From NCBI GenBank assembly GCA_023412175.1, contig JAEYOB010000196.1, positions 1-13,168 of the forward strand: 13,168 bases of DNA. The letters run 5' to 3'. The position numbers were made by a program, and so were the translations under genes. This DNA is from Pseudomonadota bacterium (GTDB taxonomy: Bacteria > Pseudomonadota > Alphaproteobacteria > Azospirillales > Azospirillaceae). Under the pieces are notes generated by a model that searched no databases, was not told where the DNA came from, and worked only from the letters and a program-made list of their open reading frames with translations. Positions 6,107 through 13,168 of the stretch are shown here, piece after piece. The first letter of the stretch is position 1, and every line of letters begins with the position of its first letter.

Positions 6107-6796
6107 ATGACCGCGCCGCTCGTCGAGCTTCAGGGTGTCGCGAAGACCTATGGCGGCGGCGAGGCCGCCGTACATGCCCTCCAAGACACCGATTTGCGGG
6201 TCTTCCCGGGCGAGGTGGTCGGGCTGCTCGGCCCCAGCGGGTCGGGCAAGACGACTCTGCTGAACCTGGTGGGGTGCATCGTTGAGCCGACGCGCGGGCG
6301 CATGGTGCTGGATGGAGAGACCGTCTTCGACAGCCGCTGGCTGCGCACTGATCTGCGCCGTCTGCGGCTTGAGAAGATCGGCTTCATCTTCCAGTTCCAC
6401 AACCTGCTGCCGTTCCTGACGGCGGCGGAGAACGTGGCCGTGGTGCTCGACCTCGCCGGCTACTCCCGGTCAGCGGCGCAGGCGCGGACGCGAGAGCTGC
6501 TGGATTACCTGCAGGTCGCTCATCGTTTCGCCGCGCTTCCGGCCCGGTTGTCGGGCGGTGAGGCACAACGCGTCGCTATTGCGCGAGCGCTGGCCAACCG
6601 GCCGCGCATCATCCTGGCCGACGAACCGACGGCGGCGCTGGACTCCGAGCGCGCCGGCATAGTGATGGACCTCCTGCGCAAGGTGGCGATGGAGCAGCAG
6701 GCGGCGATCATCGTCGTCACCCATGACGAGACGATCTTCGATCGCTTCGACCGCAAAATCGCCCTGCGCGACGGTCGGGTGGTGGCAGCTGCGTGA
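6107..6796 (+). CDS. ABC exporter ATP-binding protein (DevA/MacB/LolD-like)
   Basis: A 229-residue ATPase with every core motif: Walker A GPSGSGKT (42-49), Q-loop Q96 within FIFQFHNLLPFLTAAENV, signature LSGGE (148-152), Walker B IILADEP (168-174) and switch His206. The HNLLPFLTAAENV stretch after the Q-loop is close to DevA-type ATPases. It pairs with the permease encoded just upstream and would power the tripartite exporter. A GGAGGGTGA site spans the end of the permease gene. Compared with classical MacB, where ATPase and permease are fused, these are separate genes with the permease first. Confidence 0.9.
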   Translation: MTAPLVELQGVAKTYGGGEAAVHALQDTDLRVFPGEVVGLLGPSGSGKTTLLNLVGCIVEPTRGRMVLDGETVFDSRWLRTDLRRLRLEKIGFIFQFHNLLPFLTAAENVAVVLDLAGYSRSAAQARTRELLDYLQVAHRFAALPARLSGGEAQRVAIARALANRPRIILADEPTAALDSERAGIVMDLLRKVAMEQQAAIIVVTHDETIFDRFDRKIALRDGRVVAAA

Positions 6797-6888
6797 GTTG
6801 CAATCCGGCGTGTTGCATTGAGGCGAGGAAGACAAGAGATTGCTCCATCCCCACCTCTGATCAAGCGAGGCGGACGGAGCTCGGGCGT

Positions 6889-6916
6889 CCGTGGTCGATC
6901 ATGCGGTTGACCACGG
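6889..6916. repeat. Inverted repeat downstream of the ABC exporter genes
   Basis: CCGTGGTC at 6889-6896 and GACCACGG at 6909-6916 are exact inverted arms; one G-T and one A-T pair extend the stem to 10 pairs around an 8-base loop. It lies about 93 bases past the ATPase stop. With no T tract it is not a standard terminator; it may be a transcript-end hairpin or a protein binding site. Confidence 0.35.
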
Positions 6917-6973
6917 CGGCGCCGATCAGCCCTTCGGTCTGGCGCAGCGCCAACCGGAAGACGGCGCGCGGCG

Positions 6974-7172
6974 ATGCGGGACGCGCTCGTTGCGCGCGGC
7001 TGGGCACAGGATGCCATCGCCGTGCCGAACCTGGACGAGACCTCGGGCAGGGGCGGACGCCGTGCTGTCGCTCAAGCGGGCTCTCGACACCGCGCCAGAC
7101 GATACGGCACGCGATCACATCCTGCGACAGATGAAGTCGGCGTTGGAGACCGGCGCGGTTCATCCGCGGTAA
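6974..7172 (+). pseudogene. Possible frameshifted remnant of a small gene
   Basis: No intact gene explains 6797-7247. Within it, one frame from ATG 6974 reads MRDALVARGWAQDAIAVPNLDE, and from about 7050 another frame reads ADAVLSLKRALDTAPDDTARDHILRQMKSALETGAVHPR before TAA at 7170-7172. Both halves look protein-like in composition and join if one base is added or removed in the G-rich stretch near 7046-7055. I do not recognise a family. A long hairpin follows 5 bases after the stop, as it would after a real gene. The 5' limit is uncertain, and chance coding potential in GC-rich DNA is a real alternative. Confidence 0.3.
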
Positions 7173-7177
7173 TCCCT

Positions 7178-7211
7178 TGCCGGAGCGGGGAGAACGGCGC
7201 CCGCTCCGCCA
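7178..7211 (+). terminator. Long hairpin before the P-type ATPase gene
   Basis: GGAGCGGG at 7182-7189 pairs exactly with CCCGCTCC at 7200-7207 around a 10-base loop; the stem extends to about 12 pairs with one mismatch. It follows the TAA at 7170-7172 and lies 37 bases before the likely ATPase start. No T tract follows, so it may instead be a leader structure of the ATPase message. Confidence 0.35.
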
Positions 7212-7247
7212 CACTGAGTCCGCCCCGTGTCCGTTGGGAGACGTGCT

Positions 7248-9911
7248 GTGCGGATCCACACACTGCCGGTCGAGCAGGCGCTCTCCAGTCTGCGCAGCGG
7301 CCCGAACGGCCTGACTCCCCTTGAGGCCACACGGCGGCTGGCGAAGTTCGGCCGCAACGCGCTGGAGCCGATGCGACGCCAGCCGCTGCTCACCCGGCTG
7401 CTGCGCAGCTTCACGCACTTCTTCGCGCTGCTGCTGTGGCTGGCGGCGGCGCTGGCGCTGGGGGCGGAGCTGTATCAGCCCGGCGAGGGTATGGGCGTGC
7501 TGGCCGGGGCCATCGCCGGCGTCGTCCTGATCAACGGCCTGTTCAGCTTCTGGCAGGACTACAAGGCGGAACGCGAGCTGGCGGCGCTCGCCCGGCTGTT
7601 GCCGCAGACGGTGAAGACGGTGCGCGGCGGCGCACTGGTGCTGGTCGACGCGGCGGACCTGGTGCCCGGCGACGTGGTGCTGCTGGCCGAGGGCGACCGC
7701 GTGCCGGCCGACGCCCGGCTGCTGGAGACGCAGGCCCTGCGCGTCGACGCCTCGGCGTTGACCGGCGAATCCGTGCCCGTGTTTCGCGACGCGCTGCCGA
7801 CCAACGAGCACGACCCGCTGCTGGCGCGCAACGTCGTGCTGGCCGGCACCGCGGTCGCCACAGGCGAGGCGCGCGCCGTCGTCTACGCCACCGGCGCCCA
7901 CACCGAGTTCGGGCGCATCGCCGCATTGACCCAGGGCGAGGAGCGCAAGCGCTCGCCGCTGCTGCGCGAGATCGCTGCGGTCAGCCGCGTCATCGCGGCG
8001 CTGGCCATGCTGCTCGGCGCGGTGTTCTTCGCGGTCGGGGTGCAGGCTGGGCTGCCGGTGCTGTCGGCCTTCCTCTTCGGCATCGGCATCATCGTCGCCA
8101 ACGTGCCCGAGGGGCTGCTGCCGACCGTCACCCTGGCGCTCGCCATGGGGGCGCGGCGCATGGCCCTGCGCAACGTACTGATCCGCCACCTGCCAGCGGT
8201 GGAGACGCTGGGCTCGGCCACCGTCATCTGCACCGACAAGACCGGCACGCTGACCCTCAACCGCATGACCGTCCGCGTCGCGCACGGCGAGCAGGAGGCG
8301 ATGGCGGCGGTCGCGCGGCACTGCCATACGCTGAAGCGCTCCGGCGCCCCTGGATCGGGAGGAGGCTGGCTGGGCGACCCCATGGAGGTGGCGCTGGTCG
8401 AGCAAGCCGAACCCGGCACCATCCACCCGCTGGCCGGCGAGGTGCCCTTCGACACCGAACGCAAACGCCTGTCCACCCTGCACGACACGCCCGAGGGCCG
8501 CGTGGTTTACACTAAGGGTGCCGTCGAGACGGTGCTGCCGCTGTGCGCGGCGCGCGCCACGGCGGAGGGCGCCGTGCCGCTGGACGATGCCGGTCGCGCC
8601 GCGGTGCTGGCCGCGCAGGAGGCGATGGCCGACAAGGGGCTGCGTGTGCTGGCCCTGGCGTGGCGCGACGGGCCGGATACCGACGATCCGGAGCGCGGTT
8701 TGGTGCTGGCCGGTCTGGTCGGGCTGGAGGACCCGCCGCGGCCCGAGGTGCCGTCCGCGATAGCGCGGGCGCACGCCGCCGGCATCCGCGTCATCATGAT
8801 CACCGGCGACCACCCGCACACCGCACTCGCCATCGCCCGCGAAGTCGGTCTGGTGCGCGGGCCAGCGCCGGAGGTGGTGACCGGCGACCGGCTGCGCGTC
8901 ATGTCCGACAGCCACCTGCTGCTCGCGCTGGACGTCGGGGAGATCGTCTTTGCCCGGATCGGGGCCGACCAGAAGCTGCGCGTCGTGCAGGCGCTGCAGC
9001 GGCGAGGTGAGGTGGTGGCGGTCACCGGCGACGGCGTCAACGACGCCCCGGCGCTGAAGCAGGGCGACATCGGCGTGGCGATGGGCCGCGGCGGCACCGA
9101 CGTGGCGCGCGAGGCCGCCGACATGGTGCTGCTGAACGACAACTTCGCCTCCATTGTCGACGCTGTCGAGGAAGGGCGCGCGGTGTTCGCCAACATCCGC
9201 CGCTTCATGACCTACATCCTCACCTCGAACATCCCGGAGATCGTGCCGTACCTCGCCTTCGTGCTGTTCGGGATCCCGCTGCCGCTGACGGTCGTCCAGA
9301 TTCTGGCGGTGGACCTCGGCACCGACATGCTGCCGGCGCTGGCGTTGGGTGCCGAGCCCCCGCACCGCGACGTGATGAACCGGCCGCCGCGGCCACGCGG
9401 CGAACGGCTGCTGACGTGGGGGCTGCTGACGCGCGCCTACCTCTTCCTCGGCCTGTTCGAGGCGGCGGCCCTGGTCGCCTACTTCGCCGTGCTGTGCGCG
9501 GGCGGCTGGATCTGGGGTGCTACGCTGTCCGCGCACGACACGCTGTACAAGACGGCGACCACCGCCTGCCTCGCCGCCATCGTAGTGGCGCAGGTGGCGA
9601 ACGTCTATCTGTGCCGCAGCGACCGCGAGTCCATCTTCGACCCGGCGGTGCCGCGCAACCGCCTGATTCCGTTGGGTGTGGCTGCAGAAGTGCTGCTGCT
9701 TCTGGCCATCGTCTACACGCCGCCCGGCAACACCCTGTTTGCCACCGCGCCGTTGCCCTGGTGGGGATGGTTGGCCGGCGTGCCCGTCGTGCTGGCCATG
9801 GCCGCGGCAGACGAACTGCGCAAGTGGACGCTACGTCGCCATTCCAGCCCGGCGCGCGCGGCGCATCACGGGACAGACGCACCGGGCGACTTGAGGGAGG
9901 CTCCGCCATGA
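7248..9911 (+). CDS. P-type cation ATPase, Na+/K+-ATPase-like (type IIC-like)
   Basis: An 887-residue P-type pump. It has an N-terminal cation-ATPase domain, the actuator motif TGES (172-175), the phosphorylation site DKTGTLT with Asp330, the KGA nucleotide-site motif (TKGAVE) and the hinge TGDGVND (593-599). Helix 4 reads VANVPEGLLPTV, helix 5 LTSNIPEIVPYL and helix 6 VDLGTDMLPALALGAE; these keep the Glu, Ser-Asn-x-x-Glu and paired Asp residues that bind Na+ and K+ in animal Na+/K+-ATPase, and match that type better than Ca2+ (SERCA) pumps. GTG at 7248 has GGGAG 7 bases upstream; GTG at 7227 is an in-frame alternative with a poorer site. The stop overlaps the dehydrogenase start by ATGA. The ion is inferred, not shown. 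Confidence 0.85.
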   Translation: MRIHTLPVEQALSSLRSGPNGLTPLEATRRLAKFGRNALEPMRRQPLLTRLLRSFTHFFALLLWLAAALALGAELYQPGEGMGVLAGAIAGVVLINGLFSFWQDYKAERELAALARLLPQTVKTVRGGALVLVDAADLVPGDVVLLAEGDRVPADARLLETQALRVDASALTGESVPVFRDALPTNEHDPLLARNVVLAGTAVATGEARAVVYATGAHTEFGRIAALTQGEERKRSPLLREIAAVSRVIAALAMLLGAVFFAVGVQAGLPVLSAFLFGIGIIVANVPEGLLPTVTLALAMGARRMALRNVLIRHLPAVETLGSATVICTDKTGTLTLNRMTVRVAHGEQEAMAAVARHCHTLKRSGAPGSGGGWLGDPMEVALVEQAEPGTIHPLAGEVPFDTERKRLSTLHDTPEGRVVYTKGAVETVLPLCAARATAEGAVPLDDAGRAAVLAAQEAMADKGLRVLALAWRDGPDTDDPERGLVLAGLVGLEDPPRPEVPSAIARAHAAGIRVIMITGDHPHTALAIAREVGLVRGPAPEVVTGDRLRVMSDSHLLLALDVGEIVFARIGADQKLRVVQALQRRGEVVAVTGDGVNDAPALKQGDIGVAMGRGGTDVAREAADMVLLNDNFASIVDAVEEGRAVFANIRRFMTYILTSNIPEIVPYLAFVLFGIPLPLTVVQILAVDLGTDMLPALALGAEPPHRDVMNRPPRPRGERLLTWGLLTRAYLFLGLFEAAALVAYFAVLCAGGWIWGATLSAHDTLYKTATTACLAAIVVAQVANVYLCRSDRESIFDPAVPRNRLIPLGVAAEVLLLLAIVYTPPGNTLFATAPLPWWGWLAGVPVVLAMAAADELRKWTLRRHSSPARAAHHGTDAPGDLREAPP

Positions 9912-10891
9912 AAGCGATGGTCCTGACGCAGCCCAATGTGCGGCTTGTCGAATCCACCCTGCCCGATCCGGTGCCGGGCGACCGGCAGGTGCTGATCCGA
10001 GTGCACGCCTGCGCGGTCTGCCGCACCGATCTGCACGTCATAGACGGCGAACTGCCCCACCCCGCCCTGCCGCTGGTGCCCGGCCACGAGATCATCGGCA
10101 CCATCACCGCCATCGGCCCGGGGGTGGAGCAGCGGCGGGTCGGCGAGCGCGTCGGGGTGCCGTGGCTGGCCTGGAGCTGCGGGGAGTGCGCTTATTGTCG
10201 GTCCGGCCGCGAGAACTTGTGCGACCGGGCGCGCTACACCGGCTATCAGGTCAACGGAGGCTACGCCGAGATGACGGTGGCGGACGAACGCTACGTCTTC
10301 CCCATCGACCCGTCCTATTCCGACGTAGAAGCGGCACCGCTGATGTGCGCCGGGCTGATCGGCTACCGGGCGCTGCGCATGGCCGGCGACGCGGCAAGGC
10401 TGGGCCTGTACGGCTTCGGGGCGGCGGCGCACATCGTGGCGCAGGTGGCCCGCCATCAGGGTCGCACCGTGTTCGCCTTCACCCGCCCGGGCGATGGCGA
10501 GGCGCAGGCGCTCGCCCGCTCGTTGGGGGCGGCGTGGGCCGGCGGGGCCGGCGAGGGGCCGCCGGAGCCACTCGACGCCGCGCTGATCTTCGCCCCCGTC
10601 GGATCGCTGGTGCCGACGGCGCTGAAGGCGGTCGCCAGGGGCGGCACCGTGGTGTGCGCCGGCATCCACATGAGCGACATCCCCGCCTTTGCCTACGAAC
10701 TGCTGTGGGGCGAGCGGGTGGTGCGCTCGGTCGCCAACCTGACCCGCCGCGACGGCGAGGAGTTCCTGGCATTGGCGCCGAAGATCCCTGTGCGCACCAC
10801 CACCACGACCTTCCCGCTCGACCGTGCCAACGAGGCAGTGGAACGGCTGCGGAGCGGGCAACTGGCTGGGGCGGCGGTGCTGACCGTGTGA
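9908..10891 (+). CDS. Zinc-dependent alcohol dehydrogenase family protein
   Basis: A 327-residue medium-chain dehydrogenase that would oxidise alcohols or reduce aldehydes with NAD(P). Catalytic zinc ligands are C38 (CAVCRTD), H60-E61 (PGHE) and C147 (MCAG); the structural zinc Cys set is C91, C94, C97 and C105. The nucleotide-binding turn is GLYGFGAAAHIVAQVA (166-181). Length and motifs fit the adh_fam_2 group of AdhA-like proteins, close to cinnamyl-alcohol-type enzymes. GAGGGAGG before the ATG and an ATGA overlap with the P-type ATPase stop show co-translation of the two. The physiological substrate is unknown. Confidence 0.85.
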   Translation: MKAMVLTQPNVRLVESTLPDPVPGDRQVLIRVHACAVCRTDLHVIDGELPHPALPLVPGHEIIGTITAIGPGVEQRRVGERVGVPWLAWSCGECAYCRSGRENLCDRARYTGYQVNGGYAEMTVADERYVFPIDPSYSDVEAAPLMCAGLIGYRALRMAGDAARLGLYGFGAAAHIVAQVARHQGRTVFAFTRPGDGEAQALARSLGAAWAGGAGEGPPEPLDAALIFAPVGSLVPTALKAVARGGTVVCAGIHMSDIPAFAYELLWGERVVRSVANLTRRDGEEFLALAPKIPVRTTTTTFPLDRANEAVERLRSGQLAGAAVLTV

Positions 10892-10899
10892 GCACCGCC
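10873..10899. terminator. Perfect 9-bp inverted repeat between convergent genes
   Basis: GGCGGTGCT at 10873-10881 and AGCACCGCC at 10891-10899 are exact inverted arms with a 9-base loop, spanning the dehydrogenase stop codon. groEL ends at 10911 on the other strand, so the hairpin fills the 19-base gap between convergent genes. It could work in both directions, but neither strand has a T tract after it. Confidence 0.4.
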
Positions 10900-10910
10900 C
10901 CTCTGCCCTC

Positions 10911-12530
10911 TCAATACTCCATGCCGGCAGCGGAGGCCCCAGCCTTGGCGTCGGGCTTCTCCGCGATCATCACCTCGGTGGTGATCAGAAGCCCGGCCAC
11001 CGACGCGGCGTCCTGGAGCGCGATGCGGACCACCTTCGTCGGGTCGATGATGCCCGCCTTCACGAGGTCGCCGAACGTGCCGGTCTGGGCGTCGTAGCCG
11101 ACGTTCGGGTCGTCCTGCTCCAGCAGACGGCCGATGATGACGGAGCTGTCGACACCCGCGTTGGCGGCAATCTGACGGGCCGGCATCTCCAGGGCGCGGC
11201 GGACGATGTCGATGCCGACGCGCTGGTCGTCGTTGGCCGGCTTCAGCCCCTTGAGCGCCCGCACGGCATAGAGCAGGGCGACGCCACCGCCGGCGACGAC
11301 GCCCTCCTCCACCGCGGCGCGCGTGGCGTGCATGGCGTCGTCCACGCGGTCCTTGCGCTCCTTGACTTCGGTCTCGGTCGCTCCGCCGACGCGGATCACC
11401 GCAACGCCGCCGGCCAGCTTCGCCAGCCGCCCCTGGAGCGTCTCGCGATCGTAGTCCGACGTGGCCCCCTCGATCTGCCGCCGGATCTGCGCACAGCGGG
11501 CTTCGATGTCCGCCCGCGTACCGGCGCCGTCGATGATGGTCGTCGTCTCCTTGTCGACCCGCACACGCCGGGCCTGGCCCAACATGTCGATGGTGACGGC
11601 CTCCAGCTTGACCCCGAGCTCCTCGGAGATCAGCACACCGCCGGTCAGCACCACCATATCCTCCAGCATCGCCTTGCGCCGGTCGCCGAAGCCCGGCGCC
11701 TTGACGGCGCAGACCTTGAGCCCGCCGCGCAGCCTGTTCACCACCAGGGCGGCGAGCGCCTCGCCCTCCACGTCCTCGGCGACGATCAGCAGCGGTCGGC
11801 CCGCCTGCACCACGCTTTCCAGCACCGGCAGCAGGACCTGCAGGCTGGACAGCTTCCTTTCATGGAGCAGGACGTACGCGTCCTCCAGCTCCGTGGTCAT
11901 CCGCTCGGCGTCGGTGACGAAGTAGGGGCTGATGTAGCCGCGGTCGAACTGCATGCCTTCGACGACGTCGAGTTCGGTCACCGTGCTCTTCGCCTCCTCG
12001 ACGGTGATAACGCCCTCATGGCCGACCTTGTCCATGGCCTGCGCCAGCATGTCGCCGATGGCGCGCTCGCCGTTGGCGGAGATGGCGCCGATCTGGGCGA
12101 TCTCCTCGGAGGTGGAGACCTTCCGGGAGCGGGCCTCGAGGTCGGCAACCACCGCCTCCACCGCCATGTCGATGCCGCGCTTGAGGTCCATAGGATTCAG
12201 GCCCGCGGCCTCCGCCTTCGCTCCTTCATGGACCATGGCCTGGGCGAGCACAGTCGCCGTGGTGGTGCCGTCACCGGCTTCGCTGCTTGTCCGGGTCGCG
12301 ACCTCGCGCACCATCTGGGCGCCCATGCTCTCGAAGCGGTCCGGCAGCTCAATCTCCTTGGCGACGGTGACACCGTCCTTGGAGATTCGCGGCGCACCAT
12401 AGGCCTTCTCGATCAGCACGTTGCGGCCCTTCGGACCGAGCGTCGCCTTGACCGCGTCGGCGAGGACATCCACGCCCCGGAGCATCCGCTCGCGCGCGTC
12501 CGTCGAAAACCTCACATCCTTGCTCGCCAT
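10911..12530 (-). CDS. groEL: 60 kDa chaperonin GroEL
   Basis: A 539-residue chaperonin that folds proteins inside a double-ring cavity with GroES and ATP. It aligns from start to end with E. coli Gro[19 protein letters not shown] (25-41), [12 protein letters not shown] (51-62), and the ATP-site GDGTTT with Asp87 at the same number; the equatorial stretch [19 protein letters not shown] is intact. AGAGGGGG precedes the ATG. It lies 45 bases downstream of groES in one operon. The C-terminus ends [14 protein letters not shown] and lacks the GGM repeats that usually line the cavity floor, so this may be a secondary paralogue and not the main housekeeping copy. A genome-wide count of groEL genes would settle that. 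Confidence 0.95.
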   Translation of the reverse strand: MASKDVRFSTDARERMLRGVDVLADAVKATLGPKGRNVLIEKAYGAPRISKDGVTVAKEIELPDRFESMGAQMVREVATRTSSEAGDGTTTATVLAQAMVHEGAKAEAAGLNPMDLKRGIDMAVEAVVADLEARSRKVSTSEEIAQIGAISANGERAIGDMLAQAMDKVGHEGVITVEEAKSTVTELDVVEGMQFDRGYISPYFVTDAERMTTELEDAYVLLHERKLSSLQVLLPVLESVVQAGRPLLIVAEDVEGEALAALVVNRLRGGLKVCAVKAPGFGDRRKAMLEDMVVLTGGVLISEELGVKLEAVTIDMLGQARRVRVDKETTTIIDGAGTRADIEARCAQIRRQIEGATSDYDRETLQGRLAKLAGGVAVIRVGGATETEVKERKDRVDDAMHATRAAVEEGVVAGGGVALLYAVRALKGLKPANDDQRVGIDIVRRALEMPARQIAANAGVDSSVIIGRLLEQDDPNVGYDAQTGTFGDLVKAGIIDPTKVVRIALQDAASVAGLLITTEVMIAEKPDAKAGASAAGMEY

Positions 12531-12575
12531 GGCTCACCCCCTCTGATTCCCGCGAATCGGCGTGATACGAAGCGG

Positions 12576-12872
12576 TCAAAGACCCACCTCGATGACTCCC
12601 AGGAGATCGGACTCCGGCATGATCAGGTATTCGACGTCCGCGACCCTGACCTCACTGCCCGACCACTTCCCGAACAGCACCCGGTCGCCCGCCTTGACGT
12701 CCATGGGCTGAAGCGCCCCGTCCTTGCCGCGCCGGCCGGGACCGACGGCGACGACATCCCCCTGCTGGGGCTTCTCCTTCGCCGTGTCGGGAATGATGAC
12801 GCCTCCCGCCGAGCGGGCCTCTTCTTCGATCCGACGGATGACCACACGGTCATGAAGCGGGCGGACGTTCAT
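12576..12872 (-). CDS. groES: Co-chaperonin GroES
   Basis: A 98-residue co-chaperonin, the lid of the GroEL cavity. It starts [24 protein letters not shown], with the mobile loop region that docks on GroEL (residues about 16-33, ending [13 protein letters not shown]), then [10 protein letters not shown] and a C-terminal [14 protein letters not shown] strand. Length is normal. A frame extends 25 codons further upstream, but the ATG at 12872 has AAGGGGG before it and aligns with the family start. It is the promoter-proximal gene of the groES-groEL operon. No CIRCE inverted repeat (TTAGCACTC type) is visible upstream, so HrcA control is not supported. Confidence 0.95.
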   Translation of the reverse strand: MNVRPLHDRVVIRRIEEEARSAGGVIIPDTAKEKPQQGDVVAVGPGRRGKDGALQPMDVKAGDRVLFGKWSGSEVRVADVEYLIMPESDLLGVIEVGL

Positions 12873-13168
12873 TGCAGCCCCCTTGCCAAGAATGCACGGC
12901 GGGATGAAGTACGCCCCGCTGGCAACCATTCTGGCGCCACCCCGCACCCGGGCGTTAACCTGGATTAAGCGGCGCCTTCGGGCTTCGAGGTTTCAATGAT
13001 CCCTGGCCCATTGTGCAGGGGGAGGAGCCGCCGTGGGAGCCGCGGATCCGAAGTTCCCAAGCCAGCGGCTCACCTGCCGTACCATCTTCGCCGGGCCTCC
13101 CGGGAAGGCGATGTCAAGGGAGAAGGGCGCCCCCCCCGCTGTCCGGCCATACCGAACAAGGTTCACAC
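12873..13168. other. Intergenic region upstream of groES
   Basis: These 296 bases hold no convincing gene. On the groES strand a TTGACA box (13112-13117 on the + strand) preceded by CCC could be a -35 element, but no good -10 follows at 16-18 bases. A TTGAAA box lies near 12991-12996, nearer to groES. An imperfect palindrome TTAAC-N4-ATTAA lies at 12955-12968. On the + strand GTG at 13033 follows a strong GGGGAGGAG site and stays open for 45 codons to the window edge, with no recognisable family. Confidence 0.4.

Noticed and set aside
4657..6108. Long - strand open frame of 483 codons opposite the exporter genes
   Set aside because: Antisense shadow of the membrane fusion and permease genes; no recognisable domain.
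6861..9536. Long - strand open frame of 891 codons opposite the P-type ATPase
   Set aside because: Low-complexity, His/Gln/Arg-rich translation, antisense to a gene with all P-type motifs.
12871..12889. Sequence on the groES strand resembling a sigma-54 promoter (TTGGCA...CTGCA, GG and GC 10 bases apart)
   Set aside because: It touches the groES start codon, so a transcript from it would begin inside the gene. The match is largely the ribosome binding site.
12955..12968. TTAAC-N4-ATTAA palindrome upstream of groES, similar to an FNR/DNR box
   Set aside because: The key G of each half-site (TTGAT-N4-ATCAA) is replaced by A in both arms, so binding by FNR-type regulators is doubtful.
11328..12968. 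Long + strand open frame of 546 codons opposite groES-groEL
   Set aside because: It is the antisense shadow of two certain chaperonin genes in GC-rich DNA; the translation has no family features.
13129..13137. Run of eight C near the right edge, as a possible phase-variable tract
   Set aside because: It is not within a supported gene or a supported promoter, and such runs are expected by chance in DNA this rich in GC.
12873..13168. CIRCE (HrcA) operator upstream of groES
   Set aside because: I looked for the TTAGCACTC-N9-GAGTGCTAA pattern and found no near match on either strand.
1..13168. CRISPR array, tRNA or rRNA genes
   Set aside because: No regular spaced direct repeats and no tRNA or rRNA signatures were seen.

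Overview
The window is GC-rich DNA whose gene content suggests an alphaproteobacterium, most likely a Rhodospirillales member of the Azospirillum type. This is inferred from base composition, GroEL/GroES sequence and gene mix; no rRNA or other marker is present. The left edge holds the last 22 codons and right end of an IS3-like insertion sequence. Together with two broken genes, this points to an accessory region, perhaps a large replicon.

Region 1 (about 128-3072, + strand) is a c-type cytochrome locus: a secreted OB-fold protein, a 45-residue membrane or secreted peptide, a four-helix cytochrome b561-type protein, a monohaem cytochrome of the SHP/DUF1924 family, an FMN-binding flavin reductase-like protein, and a DHC-type dihaem cytochrome c. 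A frameshifted, truncated remnant of a secreted protein follows, then an intrinsic terminator. Cytochrome b, DHC and SHP are a known set: electrons pass from the membrane through DHC to SHP, whose haem can bind small ligands. Here the SHP has Asp where the classical protein has its Asn haem ligand, and a flavoprotein gene lies between SHP and DHC.

Region 2 (about 3160-6796, + strand) is a TetR regulator with an inverted-repeat operator candidate just upstream. It is followed, with ATGA overlaps, by a membrane fusion protein, an FtsX-type permease and an ABC ATPase. The order and the ATPase Q-loop region resemble DevBCA/MacAB-type exporters. No outer-membrane channel gene is in the window.

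Region 3 (6797-7247) has no intact gene. It holds two long hairpins and what looks like a short frameshifted gene remnant.

Region 4 (7248-10891, + strand) is a P-type ATPase with the cation-site motifs of Na+/K+-ATPase-like (type IIC) pumps, overlapping by ATGA a zinc alcohol dehydrogenase. A perfect 9-bp inverted repeat spans the dehydrogenase stop and separates it from the convergent groES-groEL operon (12872 down to 10911, - strand). This GroEL lacks the usual GGM-repeat tail and no CIRCE operator is visible, so it may be an extra, differently regulated chaperonin copy. The last 296 bases hold the groES upstream region and no convincing gene.
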